A stretch of 64,000 bases of DNA from Streptomyces sp. MP131-18 (GCF_001984575.1 NZ_LZNS01000001.1:7677061-7741060); one strand, 5' to 3'; counted from the stretch's first letter, positions 55,228 through 64,000 are shown. The notes: generated by a model not told the origin, from the letters alone. Numbers and translations are program-made.

Positions 55228-56135
55228 CGGTACCCCCGGGCGAGTACCGCCTCGGTGTCGCGCACGATGCGTTCCGCGGTCCCGGGCGGCAGCGGGCCGC
55301 GCGGGGGCCGGCAGGCGCCGCCGCGCCGTCCGGCGACGTCCATCGACAGCTTGATGGCCTGCACGAATTCGGTTTTGGAGTCCCACCGCAGCAACGGGTG
55401 CAGGTCGCGGTAGAGCGGCAGGGCGCGGGCGACGTCCGCGGGGTCGCCCGAGGTCGCCAGCCGGTACAGCTCGACGGTGGTGGCCGGAACGACGTTGGGG
55501 TAGCCGGCGATCCAGCCGACCGCGCCGGCGAGGCCCAGTTCCAGCAGCACGTCGTCGGCGCCGACGATCAGGTCGAGGCCGGGGGCCAGCTCGCGCAGCT
55601 CGTAGGCCCGGCGCACATCGCCGGAGAACTCCTTCACTCCGACGATCAGTTCCTCCTCGTGGAGGCGGGCCAGCAGCGCGGGCGTGAGGTCGACCTTGGT
55701 GTCGATGGGGTTGTTGTAGGCGACGACGGGCAGGCCGACCGCCGCGACCTCGCGGTAGTGCTGCACGACCGACTCGGTGTCGGCGCGGTAGGTGTTGGGC
55801 GGCAGGAGCAGCACGGAGGTGGCGCCCGCCCGCATGGCCTGCTCCGCCCAGCGGGCGGCCTCCAGGGCGCCGTAGGCGGCGACGCCCGGCATGACGCCGA
55901 ATCCCTCGGGTGCGGCGGCGACCGCCGTCTCCACGACGGCGGCGCGCTCGGCGTCGGTGAGCGTCTGGTACTCGCCGAGGGAGCCGTTGGGGCACACGCC
56001 GTCGCAGCCGTTCTCGGCGAGGAAGCGGACGTGTGCGGCGTACGCGTCGTGGTCGACGGCCCGGTCCGCGGTGAACGGCAGGGCGGCGGCGACGTAGACA
56101 CCGCGCCAGACCGTCGGCGGGGCGGTGGTGGGCAT
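55224..56135 (-). CDS. DapA-superfamily lyase, likely 1-pyrroline-4-hydroxy-2-carboxylate deaminase
   Basis: 303 residues from ATG 56135 with CAGGAG upstream. TIM-barrel of the dihydrodipicolinate-synthase type: NGSLGEYQTLTDAERAAVVETAV, PVVAYNNPIDTKVDL with the conserved Tyr, and IVGVKEFSGD with the Schiff-base Lys. In this genomic setting, next to a hydroxyproline epimerase remnant and prolyl peptidases, the known role is deamination of 1-pyrroline-4-hydroxy-2-carboxylate to 2-oxoglutarate semialdehyde in hydroxyproline breakdown. Other family lyases are possible. A GntR-type palindrome lies 61 bp upstream. Confidence 0.82.
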   Translation of the reverse strand: MPTTAPPTVWRGVYVAAALPFTADRAVDHDAYAAHVRFLAENGCDGVCPNGSLGEYQTLTDAERAAVVETAVAAAPEGFGVMPGVAAYGALEAARWAEQAMRAGATSVLLLPPNTYRADTESVVQHYREVAAVGLPVVAYNNPIDTKVDLTPALLARLHEEELIVGVKEFSGDVRRAYELRELAPGLDLIVGADDVLLELGLAGAVGWIAGYPNVVPATTVELYRLATSGDPADVARALPLYRDLHPLLRWDSKTEFVQAIKLSMDVAGRRGGACRPPRGPLPPGTAERIVRDTEAVLARGYR

Positions 56136-56195
56136 GGGACTCCTGTCGGGTCGTGGAGCAACGCTCGTGGGGGACTGGGCCGTTGGGCGGTGCAA

Positions 56196-56207
56196 TATCA
56201 CATGATA
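56196..56207 (-). promoter_or_regulatory. GntR-type operator TATCACATGATA
   Basis: Near-perfect palindrome (TATCA(CA)TGATA) in an otherwise GC-rich area. It overlaps the stop codon of the upstream aminopeptidase gene and precedes the lyase gene, so it may add a regulated internal promoter to the operon. Confidence 0.65.
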
Positions 56208-57655
56208 CTGTGCGGACGCCCGGTCAGCCCTGCCACCCAGGTCTCCAGCTCGCGGGCGGCGATCGGCAGCGCCGAGGACAGCACGTCCGAGCCCTCCCCG
56301 GTGACGAGCAGGTCATCCTCGAGACGGATGCCGATACCGCGCAGTTCCGGCGGCACGGTCAGGTCGTGGGCGTGGAAGTAGAGACCGGGCTCGACCGTGA
56401 GGACCATGCCGGTCTCCAGCGTGGCCCCCTGGTACGCCTCGTAGTCGGCGGAGGCGCAGTCGTGGACGTCGAGTCCCAGGTGGTGCCCGATACCGCACAC
56501 GAGATAACGCCGGTGCTGCTGGCCCGCGGGGGACAGCGCCTCGTCCACGGACACGGGCAGCAGGCCCCAGTCGTGCAGGCCGCGGGCGATCACCTCCATC
56601 GCGGCGAAGTGGAAGTCGGAGTACCGGCGGCCGGGGCCCACCCGGGCCATCCCGGCCCGGTGCGCCGCCTCCACCAGGTCGTGGACCTGCCGCTGGGTCT
56701 CGGTGAACCGGCCGCCGGGCGGAACGGTGCGCGTGATGTCCGCCGTGTAGAGCGAACGTGTCTCCACGCCCATGTCGAGCAGCAGCGGCTCGTCGGGCAG
56801 CACGGGCCCGTCGCACCGCACCCAGTGCAGGGTCGGGGCATGCGGGCCGGAGCCGACGATCGTCGCGTACCCGGGGCCGTTGCCCACGGTGCGGGCGTGC
56901 CGGTCGAAGGTGCCCTGGAGCCAGCGCTCGCCGCCGCGCGCGACCGCGGCCGGGATCTCCGCGACCACGGCGGCGAAGCCGTCCACCGTGTGATCGACCG
57001 CGTGCCGCAACTGTTCGATCTCCCAGTCGTCCTTCACCATCCGCAGCCCGGACAGCTCCGCGGCGAGCCGCGGTTCGCCGTGCAGGCCGTGCCGCCGGAC
57101 CAGTCCTGGGTCCGTGCCCGGCGTCGCCCAGGCACCGGCCGCCCCGGACAGCGCCTCGTCGAGCGCGGACAGCGGCCTGACCGCGATGCCCAGCGCGCGC
57201 GACCACGCGGCCGGGTCAGGGGAGGCGCCCACCCACAGCTCACCGTGGGCGGCGTCGGAGAAAAAGCCGGGGTCGCCCGGCCGGGCGGGGGGCGGCACGA
57301 ACAGCGTCGCCTCGTGGTCCCCGTCCGGCCCGCCCCCGGCCCTGAGCACCAGGACGGCGTCCTCGACGGCGCAACCGGTGAGCCAGACGAAGTCGCTGTC
57401 CGCGCGGAAGTCGTAGGCGGTGTCGTTGCTGCGCACCGGCGCCCGGCCCGCGCCGGCGACCACGGTGCGCGCCCCCGTGCGTGCCGCCAGGCGCCTGCGG
57501 TGGGCGGCCGCGGCCGCGGCGGCCCCCGCGGGCAGCGGAACGGGTACCTCCACCGGCGCCCACCCCCGGGCGATGCCGTCCGTGAACGCGGGGACATCGG
57601 CCGGGCGCGGCGGCCGGGTGCCGGCGTACGGCGGCTGCGGAACGGACTGGCTCAT
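56198..57655 (-). CDS. Xaa-Pro aminopeptidase (M24B, PepP-like)
   Basis: 485 residues from ATG 57655, overlapping the upstream stop by 4 bp. N-terminal creatinase-like domain (RSNDTAYDFRADSDFVWLTG) is followed by the pita-bread domain with the metal ligands in LLLDMGVE, YTADITRTVPPGGRFTETQRQ, GIGHHLGLDVHD, TVEPGLYFH and GIGIRLEDDLLV. It removes N-terminal residues preceding proline (or hydroxyproline). It works with the neighbouring prolyl iminopeptidase on peptides taken up by the ABC importer. Confidence 0.95.
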   Translation of the reverse strand: MSQSVPQPPYAGTRPPRPADVPAFTDGIARGWAPVEVPVPLPAGAAAAAAAHRRRLAARTGARTVVAGAGRAPVRSNDTAYDFRADSDFVWLTGCAVEDAVLVLRAGGGPDGDHEATLFVPPPARPGDPGFFSDAAHGELWVGASPDPAAWSRALGIAVRPLSALDEALSGAAGAWATPGTDPGLVRRHGLHGEPRLAAELSGLRMVKDDWEIEQLRHAVDHTVDGFAAVVAEIPAAVARGGERWLQGTFDRHARTVGNGPGYATIVGSGPHAPTLHWVRCDGPVLPDEPLLLDMGVETRSLYTADITRTVPPGGRFTETQRQVHDLVEAAHRAGMARVGPGRRYSDFHFAAMEVIARGLHDWGLLPVSVDEALSPAGQQHRRYLVCGIGHHLGLDVHDCASADYEAYQGATLETGMVLTVEPGLYFHAHDLTVPPELRGIGIRLEDDLLVTGEGSDVLSSALPIAARELETWVAGLTGRPHSIM

Positions 57656-58941
57656 CGTCGTTCCCCTCCCTCGTCGCGCACCATGTCCAGGAGCCGGGAG
57701 AGCACCCGGCCGCCGGCGATGCCGTCGTGTTCGTACTCGTTGGTGACCCAGACCTGCGCGTTGCCCAGCAGGTCGGCGGTCGCCAGTTGCAGGCCCGCGT
57801 CCACGTACATGTCGTCGTGGTAGACGGCGGCGGCGAGCGGCACCTCGTTCGCCGCCAGCCGGTCGAGGTCGTACAGGGGGCTCCACCGCTCCCTGGCCGC
57901 GAGCAGCTCGACGGCCGGGCGGAACGGGCGCAGTGCGCGGATCTCCTCGGTCATCCACGGGTAGGCCATCTCGCCGGTGAAGAACAGCGGCCTGGCGTCC
58001 TCGGCGAACTCCGGATGCCGGGCCCGCTCCCGCTGGGCCGCCCAGCCGGTCGGCCCATTGTCGACGTGGCCGTAGATCGACTCCTGCATCATCCAGAACA
58101 GCGGGTTCTCCGCCGCACAGGTGCGGGTCCACACGCGCGCAAGGAAGGCGTCCGACAGCCTCCCCGGCGCGGCGAACGCCTCGTCGAGCAGCCAGTGCAG
58201 GCGCTGCGCGCCTGGCTTCATTCCCAGGTCGACACCGAGCATCTGGAAACGGCGCACCGTCAGCCGGTCGCCGTCCGGGAGCCGCACGTCCCGCTCGGCG
58301 AGCAGGTCGGCCACCGCCGCGGTCCGCGCCACGTCCTGGGGGTAACGCCGCTGGAAGGCGCGGTTCTTGCGCGCCACCCGCGGATACGTGCGCCGGTACA
58401 CCTCGCCCGCGTCCGGCGGCAGGCCGGGCAGCCCGCCGGTGACGTAGCAGGCGGTCAGCGCCTCCGGCGCCCTGGACAGGTAGGTGAGGGTGAGGAAGCC
58501 GCCGTAGCTCTGCCCCAGCGTCGCCCAACGCCGCCCGCCGTACACCGTTTTGCGCACATGCTCGGCATCGGCCACGATCGCGTCGGCCCGGAAGTGGCTC
58601 AGGTGGTCGGCGCCGCGCTCCGCCGAGCCGAGCTCGGTCATCACGGCGCCGTCCACCGGGCTGCTGCGGCCGGTGCCGCGCTGGTCGAGCAGCATTACGC
58701 GATAGTGGGCGAGTGCTTCCCCCAGCCAGCCGGAGGTGTCCAGCGGTCGGGGCCCGTGCCCGCCAGGACCGCCCTGGAGGAACAGCAGCAGCGGCAGGTC
58801 CTCGCTCCGGCGGGCGGGGTCGCCCACCTCGCGGACGAACACCTCGACGCGGCGTTCGTCCGGCGCCTCCCACACCAGCGGCACCGTCACCCGGTGCTCG
58901 CGTATCCACGCGCCGGGCAGCGCGTACTCGGTGACCGTCAC
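57652..58941 (-). CDS. Prolyl aminopeptidase (S33 alpha/beta hydrolase)
   Basis: 429 residues from GTG 58941 (GGGAGA upstream, GTGA overlap with the ATPase stop). Alpha/beta-hydrolase signs are the oxyanion-type LLLFLQGGPGG, LLDQRGTGRSSP, the nucleophile elbow GQSYGG and a late YEHDG His. DQRGTGRS is typical of the proline iminopeptidases. It releases N-terminal proline from peptides in the cytosol, complementing the M24 enzyme. The downstream peptidase starts at ATGA, so the two are made together. Confidence 0.92.
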   Translation of the reverse strand: MTVTEYALPGAWIREHRVTVPLVWEAPDERRVEVFVREVGDPARRSEDLPLLLFLQGGPGGHGPRPLDTSGWLGEALAHYRVMLLDQRGTGRSSPVDGAVMTELGSAERGADHLSHFRADAIVADAEHVRKTVYGGRRWATLGQSYGGFLTLTYLSRAPEALTACYVTGGLPGLPPDAGEVYRRTYPRVARKNRAFQRRYPQDVARTAAVADLLAERDVRLPDGDRLTVRRFQMLGVDLGMKPGAQRLHWLLDEAFAAPGRLSDAFLARVWTRTCAAENPLFWMMQESIYGHVDNGPTGWAAQRERARHPEFAEDARPLFFTGEMAYPWMTEEIRALRPFRPAVELLAARERWSPLYDLDRLAANEVPLAAAVYHDDMYVDAGLQLATADLLGNAQVWVTNEYEHDGIAGGRVLSRLLDMVRDEGGERR

Positions 58942-59822
58942 GTCGTCTCCCGTTTTCCGTCGGCGGTTTCCCGTGTCCGGGCGCGCGCCCTGCGGGCCGC
59001 CTCCCACTCGGGCCTGATGCGGGGCACCGCGGCGAGCAGTGCCCGCGTGTAGTCGTGTGCGGGCGAGGCGAACAGCGCGTCGCGATCCCCCGTCTCCACC
59101 ACGCGGCCCTGGTGCATCACGGCCACCCGGTGCGCGATCTGCCGGACCACCGCCAGGTCGTGGGCGATGAACAGGTAGCTGTACCCCTCCTCGCGCTGGA
59201 GGCGGCGCAGCAGATTGATCACCTGGGCCTGGACCGAGACGTCGAGGGCCGAGACCGCCTCGTCGCACACCACGACCTTCGGGCCCACGGCCAGCGCCCG
59301 CGCGATGCCGATGCGCTGCGCCTGTCCGCCGGAGAACTGCGCGGGGTGGCGTTCGCTGTGGTCCGGGTTGAGGCCGACCCGCTCCATCAGCGAGCGGGTG
59401 AAGGCCCGGGCGCCGCCCGGGACGGAGCGGCCCTGGTAGACCAGGGGCGCGGTGACGATGCGTTCGACGGTGTGCCGCGGGTTCAGCGAGGAGTAGGGGT
59501 CCTGGAAGACCACCTGCACCTCGGAACGGAACCGGTGCAGCGCCGCACCCGACAACCGGGTGACGTCGTCGCCCTGGAACTCCACCGTGCCCGACGTCAC
59601 CTCCAGCAGCCGGGCCACCAGGCGGGCCGTGGTCGACTTCCCCGACCCGGACTCGCCCACGAGCGCCAGCGTCTGCCCCGCCCGCAGCTCCACGTCGACG
59701 CCGTCGACCGCCCGCAGGACGCGTTTGCGGGCGAACGCCCCGCCCTGCCCGCGCACCGAGAATTCCTTGACGAGCCCGCGGGCGGTGAGCAGCACCTGCG
59801 GTCCAGGAACGGCGGGGGTCAT
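58938..59822 (-). CDS. Peptide ABC importer ATPase (DppF/OppF-like)
   Basis: 294 residues from ATG 59822 (ATGA overlap). Walker A GESGSGKST, signature FSGGQAQR, Walker B VVVCDEAVSAL and the oligopeptide C-terminal segment SPAHDYTRALLAAVPR are present. It powers peptide uptake together with the DppD-like subunit and two permeases. Confidence 0.95.
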   Translation of the reverse strand: MTPAVPGPQVLLTARGLVKEFSVRGQGGAFARKRVLRAVDGVDVELRAGQTLALVGESGSGKSTTARLVARLLEVTSGTVEFQGDDVTRLSGAALHRFRSEVQVVFQDPYSSLNPRHTVERIVTAPLVYQGRSVPGGARAFTRSLMERVGLNPDHSERHPAQFSGGQAQRIGIARALAVGPKVVVCDEAVSALDVSVQAQVINLLRRLQREEGYSYLFIAHDLAVVRQIAHRVAVMHQGRVVETGDRDALFASPAHDYTRALLAAVPRIRPEWEAARRARARTRETADGKRETT

Positions 59823-60703
59823 CGTTCGTCTCCCTCGGTTGCGCCCGCCGCCGGGGACGGGCCTCGGCCGTGCACCGTCCGCAGCTCGCCGACCTCGTCG
59901 TCGAGACGGGGGACCGCGTCGAGCAGGGCGCGGGTGTACGGGTGCCGCGGGTCGGAGAACAGCCGTTCGGCGCTTGCCCGTTCCACGCACGCCCCGGCGC
60001 GCATCACGAGGACCTCCTCCGTCATCTCGCTGACGACCGCCAGATCGTGCGTGATGAGGAGGAGCCCAGCGCCGGTCTCCTGCCGCACCTCGGTGAGCAG
60101 CCGCAGAATCTGCGCCTGCACGGTCACGTCGAGCGCGGTGGTCGGCTCGTCGGCGATGAGGAGGTCGGGCTCCGTGCACAGCGCCATGGCGATCATGACC
60201 CGCTGCCGCATGCCGCCGGAGAACTGGTGCGGGTAGTGGTCCACGCGCCGTGCGGCGTCCGCGATGTGGACCCGTTCCATGGCCTCCACGGCGACCCGGC
60301 GGGCCTGGCGCCGGGTGACGCGCTGCCGGTGGGCCCGGTACGCCTCCTCGATCTGCGTTCCGACGGTGTAGTACGGGTTCAGCGAGGACAACGGGTCCTG
60401 GAACACCATGGCGATCCGGTCGCCGCGCACGCGCCGCAGCTGCCGGTCGGTCAGCCCGGACAGCTCGCGGCCGGCCAGCCGCACCCGGCCGGACATCGTG
60501 GCGCGCGGCGGCAGCAGGCCCATGATGGCCAGGCTGGTCATCGACTTGCCCGATCCCGACTCGCCGACGATGCCGAGCGAGCCGCCGGGCTCCAGCGTGA
60601 AGCCGAGATCCCGCACCACGTCCACCGCGCCCTGCGGGGTCGGGAAGGTGACGTTCAGCTCTTCGACTTCAAGGAGCGGGGGGGTCTTTCCGATTGCGGT
60701 CAT
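59819..60703 (-). CDS. Peptide ABC importer ATPase (DppD/OppD-like)
   Basis: 294 residues from ATG 60703. Walker A GESGSGKSM, signature FSGGMRQR, Walker B LLIADEPTTAL, and the C-terminal DPRHPYTRALLDAVPRL segment are present. It shares a 4-bp ATGA overlap with both the upstream permease and the downstream ATPase, so the operon is translationally coupled. Confidence 0.95.
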   Translation of the reverse strand: MTAIGKTPPLLEVEELNVTFPTPQGAVDVVRDLGFTLEPGGSLGIVGESGSGKSMTSLAIMGLLPPRATMSGRVRLAGRELSGLTDRQLRRVRGDRIAMVFQDPLSSLNPYYTVGTQIEEAYRAHRQRVTRRQARRVAVEAMERVHIADAARRVDHYPHQFSGGMRQRVMIAMALCTEPDLLIADEPTTALDVTVQAQILRLLTEVRQETGAGLLLITHDLAVVSEMTEEVLVMRAGACVERASAERLFSDPRHPYTRALLDAVPRLDDEVGELRTVHGRGPSPAAGATEGDER

Positions 60704-61695
60704 GCGGAGTTCACCCTCACCCTCGGATCGAGCGCCGTGTACAGCAGGTCGATGACGACGTTGCCGACCACGACGAAGAACGCCGCGAGCAGAGTGACGC
60801 CCATGATGACCGGCTGGTCGTTGCGGCTGATCGAGTCCGCCGTCATCTTGCCGACTCCGTTCAGGCCGAAGACCGTTTCGGTGATCAGTGCGCCGCCCAG
60901 CAGTCCCGCGAAATCCATGCCGAAGACCGTCGCGATCGGGGTCAGCGCGGGCCGCAGCGCGTGACGGCGGATCACCTGGTGACGTGGCAGCCCCTTGGCA
61001 CGCGCGGTCCGCACATAGTTCTCCGACAGCGTGTCGATCACGTTGGCGCGGGTGAGCCGCGCGTAGACGGACGCGTAGGCGAAGGCGAGCACGATCCACG
61101 GCATCAGGTAGTTCTGGAACCAGCCGCCCGGGTCCTCAGCGAAGGTCACCGTTCCCGGGAACGGCAGCCACTCCAGCTCCACGACCAGGACGTACTGGAG
61201 CACCAGCGCGAACACGTAGTTGGGCACGGAGATCCCGGAAAGCGCCACGACCATGGCGCCCCTGTCCCACCAGGTGCCCTCCCTGAGCGCGCCGAGCAGC
61301 CCGCCCGCGACACCGGCGAGCAGCCACAGCACGGCCGCGCCGACGGCGAGCGTCGCCGTGACGGGCAGCCGGTCCATGATCATGTCCCACACCGGCTGGC
61401 TGGACTGGAACGAGTAGCCGAGGCACGGCGCCGCGCAGTGCGTCGCGCTCTCGCCGACGCCGTACGTCCGCCCGGCGAAGAGACCGCCCAGGAAACTGAA
61501 GAACTGGGCGAGCAGCGGCTCGTCGAGGCCGAGATTGGTGCGGATGCGCTCGATCAGCTCCGGCGTGCAGTTCTTCCCGCAGATCTGCACCGCGGGATCG
61601 GGGGACAGTACGAAGAACACGCCGAAGGTGAACAGGCACACCAGCAGCAGGATCAGCACGACCCCGGACAGCCGCGCGATGAGAAACCGGGCCAT
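60700..61695 (-). CDS. Peptide ABC permease (DppB-like)
   Basis: 331 residues from ATG 61695, joined to the previous stop as TGATG. Six membrane helices and the inner loop YVRTARAKGLPRHQVIRRHALRPALTP with the EAA-type AKGLP motif are typical. The large N-terminal periplasmic loop (residues about 35-130) has four Cys-containing stretches (GKNCTPEL, HCAAPCLG) unusual for DppB and possibly disulfide-linked. Confidence 0.95.
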   Translation of the reverse strand: MARFLIARLSGVVLILLLVCLFTFGVFFVLSPDPAVQICGKNCTPELIERIRTNLGLDEPLLAQFFSFLGGLFAGRTYGVGESATHCAAPCLGYSFQSSQPVWDMIMDRLPVTATLAVGAAVLWLLAGVAGGLLGALREGTWWDRGAMVVALSGISVPNYVFALVLQYVLVVELEWLPFPGTVTFAEDPGGWFQNYLMPWIVLAFAYASVYARLTRANVIDTLSENYVRTARAKGLPRHQVIRRHALRPALTPIATVFGMDFAGLLGGALITETVFGLNGVGKMTADSISRNDQPVIMGVTLLAAFFVVVGNVVIDLLYTALDPRVRVNSA

Positions 61696-62657
61696 CAGCG
61701 CACCCCCTGCGGATCGAGGACGGCACGCAGACGGTCACCGAGCACGGTGAACGAGAGCACGAGCAGGAACAGGAACGCGCCCGGGATCGCGAAGTACGTC
61801 GGCACCACCGAATACCAGCTGACCGAGGAGGCGATCATCTGCCCCCAGGACGGCGTCGGCGGCACCACCCCGACGCCGAGGAACGAAAGACCGGCCTCCG
61901 TCCCGATGTAGCCGGGGACGGCCAGGGTGGTCATGACGATGATCGTCGAGCGCAGGTTCGGCAGGATTTCCCGGAAGACGATCGTCGCGCGTCCCGCTCC
62001 CGAGGCGCGCGCCGCCTCCACGAACTCGCGCCGCGCCAGCGACATCGTCTGGCCGCGCACGATGCGGGCCAGATAGGGCCAGCCGAAGAGGGAGATGACG
62101 ACGACGAGCAGCACCGCGCGGTTGCCCGCGGGCAGCGCCGACAGAATCGCGATCATGAAGATGAGCGCCGGGAAGGCCATGAGGAAATCCATGACCCGCG
62201 AGATCACCCAGTCCACCTTGCCGCCGAAGAAGCCGGCCAGCAGGCCGAACACGACGCCGAGCAGCGTGGTCAGGGCCGTGGCGGCCAGGGCGATGAGCAT
62301 GGACACCCGCGCGCCGTACACGATGCGCGCGAAGATGTCCCGGCCGCTGCCGGGCTCGACGCCGAACCAGTGCTCCCCGCCCGCGCCGCCCCAGCCGCCG
62401 AACGGCACGCCCCCGAGGTCGGGGTTCACCGCCGTCTGGTCGAACTCGTAGGGGCCCCACCCGCTCATCCGGACGATGAGCGGGGCGAAGACGGCCATGG
62501 CGACGACGAGCAGGATGTAGGCCGCGCTGAGCACGGCACCGGGGTCGCGGCCGAGCGCGCGCAGGACGCCCCGCCGGGGCGGCGGCGGCGCGCCGCCGGC
62601 CCCGGAAGGCGGCGCGCTCTCCTGCGCTGCCGCGGGCTGAGTCGGAAGGGCGGCCAT
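61695..62657 (-). CDS. Peptide ABC permease (DppC-like)
   Basis: 320 residues from ATG 62657. A long cytosolic N-terminus rich in Pro/Gly/Ala precedes six helices and the EAA loop REFVEAARASGAGRATIVFREILPNL. It is the partner of the DppB-like permease and starts 3 bp after the binding-protein stop. Confidence 0.95.
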   Translation of the reverse strand: MAALPTQPAAAQESAPPSGAGGAPPPPRRGVLRALGRDPGAVLSAAYILLVVAMAVFAPLIVRMSGWGPYEFDQTAVNPDLGGVPFGGWGGAGGEHWFGVEPGSGRDIFARIVYGARVSMLIALAATALTTLLGVVFGLLAGFFGGKVDWVISRVMDFLMAFPALIFMIAILSALPAGNRAVLLVVVISLFGWPYLARIVRGQTMSLARREFVEAARASGAGRATIVFREILPNLRSTIIVMTTLAVPGYIGTEAGLSFLGVGVVPPTPSWGQMIASSVSWYSVVPTYFAIPGAFLFLLVLSFTVLGDRLRAVLDPQGVR

Positions 62658-62660
62658 CGG

Positions 62661-64000
62661 TCAGCCCCGCTCGGGGTCCCGCAGACCGACGAGCACCAGA
62701 TCGATGCCGCCGGAGGCGGCGCCGGGGGATGAGTACAGGCCCGTCACGTTTTCGCCCGGCAGCGTGATGGTCGATTCGAACGCCAGCGGAACGACGGGGG
62801 CCAGTTCCATGATCTCCTCGTCCAGCAGGCCCCACTGCTCATTGGCCGCCTCCAGGTCCGTCATCGCGCGGATCTCGTCGATCCTCGCGTTGATGCCCTC
62901 GTCGTTGATCTGCGCCAGGTTGGAGTTGCCCTGGTCCGTGATGTTGCGGCCGTCGAACAGCGGCGGCAGGAATGTGGAGGCCGACGAGGCCCAGTCCGGG
63001 CACCAGCCGGTGATCGCCGCGTCGTGCTGAAGCGCCGGGGTGCCGATGGTCTCGTAGTACGTCGAGGTGTCGATGACGTTCAGTTCGACGTCGATGCCGA
63101 CGCGGTCCAGCGCCTGCTGAACGGCCTCCGCCTGTGCCTGCATCTTCGGCTGCGACCTGATGTCCAGGGTCATGTCGAAGCCGTCGGGCAGCCCGGCCTC
63201 TTCCAGCAGCGCACGCGCGGCCTCCACGTCGCCTTGGTGCTCCTCGCTGGGGTAGAGGTCGTACTCGCGGTACCCGCCGACCGCCGGGGGCAGGATCGTG
63301 GTGGCGATATCGGCGAGCTGCGTGCCGCCGCTCGCGTTCTGCACCGCGGCGCGGTCGACGGCCAGGTTGACGGCTTGGCGGACCCGGACGTCGTCGAAGG
63401 GCTCCTTGGTGGTGTTCAGTCCCATGTACGTGGTGCAGACCCCGGGCAGTTCGAGTTTGCGTTCCTGCAACTGCGGGGTCTGGATGCGGGCCAGGGTCGC
63501 GGGCTGGATCGTGAGGGCGATGGCATTCGCGTCCGCCCCCTGACCGGCGAGCATCCGCTCGTCGATGGTGGCGACGTCCAGGCCGATGACGAACTCCCAG
63601 GCATCCGGGTACGCCTCGCGCACGTCGTCCGTCTCCGGGTCCCACTCGTCGTTGCGGACCAGCTTGATGGAGCTGCCGGGCGAGTAGGAGTCCAGCGTGT
63701 AAGGCCCGGAGGCGATGATGTCGTTGATGAACGCGTCACCGGCGCCCGAACCCTCGGGGAACGGGACGAAGGAGTTCTGCGAGACCACGGAACCGAACTC
63801 GGGGAACGGTTCCTTGAGATGAAAGACGATGGTCCGCGCGTCCGGCGTCTCGATGGTGTCCAGCGGGCCGGACCGGTAGGGGCCCTCGTAGCCCTCGGGG
63901 GCGTCGATGACCTGGCGGGCGTAGGGCGACCCGATGCCGATCTCGGGGTCCCAGGACCTGGACACGCCGAACTTGACGTCCGCGGACGTGATCGGCGTCC
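62661..64000 (-). CDS. Peptide-binding lipoprotein of the importer (family 5), N-terminus outside window
   Basis: The last 446 residues of a DppA/OppA-type solute-binding protein; the frame is open to base 64000, so the signal and lipobox lie beyond it, and GTG 63965 is internal. Landmarks: SADVKFGVSRSWDPE, ARTIVFHLKEPFPEFGSVVS, SGPYTLDSYSPGSSIKLVRNDEWDPE, RVRQAVNLAVDRAAVQNASGG, VELNVIDTSTYYETI. It heads the operon that continues through the two permeases, two ATPases, peptidases and hydroxyproline genes. The bound peptide is probably short and Pro-rich (inference from context). Confidence 0.93.
   Translation of the reverse strand, partial: TPITSADVKFGVSRSWDPEIGIGSPYARQVIDAPEGYEGPYRSGPLDTIETPDARTIVFHLKEPFPEFGSVVSQNSFVPFPEGSGAGDAFINDIIASGPYTLDSYSPGSSIKLVRNDEWDPETDDVREAYPDAWEFVIGLDVATIDERMLAGQGADANAIALTIQPATLARIQTPQLQERKLELPGVCTTYMGLNTTKEPFDDVRVRQAVNLAVDRAAVQNASGGTQLADIATTILPPAVGGYREYDLYPSEEHQGDVEAARALLEEAGLPDGFDMTLDIRSQPKMQAQAEAVQQALDRVGIDVELNVIDTSTYYETIGTPALQHDAAITGWCPDWASSASTFLPPLFDGRNITDQGNSNLAQINDEGINARIDEIRAMTDLEAANEQWGLLDEEIMELAPVVPLAFESTITLPGENVTGLYSSPGAASGGIDLVLVGLRDPERG

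Overview
The window reads as chromosome of a high-GC, soil or plant-litter actinomycete, most likely Streptomyces or a close relative. The evidence is the very high GC at third codon positions, GGAGG-type ribosome binding sites, twin-arginine and lipoprotein secreted enzymes, an HTH/NB-ARC/TPR regulator, a Ser/Thr kinase, DmdR-type and Zur-type metal boxes, an LAXTG surface protein, and rare TTA (bldA-type) leucine codons at the N-termini of two secreted-enzyme genes. The dominant theme is plant cell-wall breakdown and uptake of the released sugars and peptides.

Layout. 1-7.4 kb: secreted pectin/arabinan block on the + strand (partial beta-helix protein, CBM32-like/beta-helix protein, small unknown, GH43, HExxH metallopeptidase, PL9 pectate lyase). 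7.5-12.3 kb: housekeeping and regulatory genes (YdhG-like, AhpD-like, HTH-NB-ARC-TPR regulator, a 3' remnant of an Lrp/AsnC gene, cutC). 13-17.2 kb: PL1 pectate lyase, a DeoR HTH-only protein, a secreted unknown, and a siderophore-interacting protein behind an iron box. 17.7-19.5 kb: a decayed gene split by an IS5-family element. 19.6-23.3 kb: manA and, divergently, a GH127 beta-L-arabinofuranosidase with a lectin tail. 23.5-29.7 kb: VOC, DHFR-like, a secreted enzyme of unknown specificity behind a LacI-type operator, an LLM oxidoreductase, a lipoprotein and membrane proteins. 30.6-33.4 kb: gluconate module (gntR, gntK, permease). 33.5-42.7 kb: two LacI repressors, a sugar ABC importer, and a divergent oxidoreductase/PmoA-like/cupin operon. 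43.1-47.6 kb: double-GH43 enzyme, polysaccharide deacetylase, GH11 xylanase. 48.2-54 kb: PH-like membrane protein, kinase with a periplasmic-binding-protein sensor, imine-reductase-like/TetR pair, Zur-boxed surface protein. 54.1-64 kb: a tightly coupled operon for dipeptide uptake, proline-peptide hydrolysis and hydroxyproline breakdown, with its GntR regulator.

How it may work together (inference). Pectate lyases, GH43s, GH127 and GH11 would release oligosaccharides from pectin, arabinan, xylan and perhaps arabinosylated extensin. The LacI-controlled ABC importer and its divergent catabolic operon share an identical promoter-operator, so they look like one regulon; a second shared operator core (GCAAGCGCTT) sits before the PL1 gene, the 25.3-27.1 kb gene and the oxidoreductase operon. 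A third shared 23-bp site sits before the GH127 and double-GH43 genes. The 3' operon would import and hydrolyse proline/hydroxyproline peptides, which fits hydroxyproline-rich wall proteins. Its hydroxyproline epimerase gene, however, has lost its middle and is probably dead.

Several genes are decayed: the IS-split gene, an Lrp remnant, a frameshifted membrane protein, the epimerase, and the IS transposase itself. No tRNA, rRNA or CRISPR array was seen. All product calls come from reading motifs; no database search was run.
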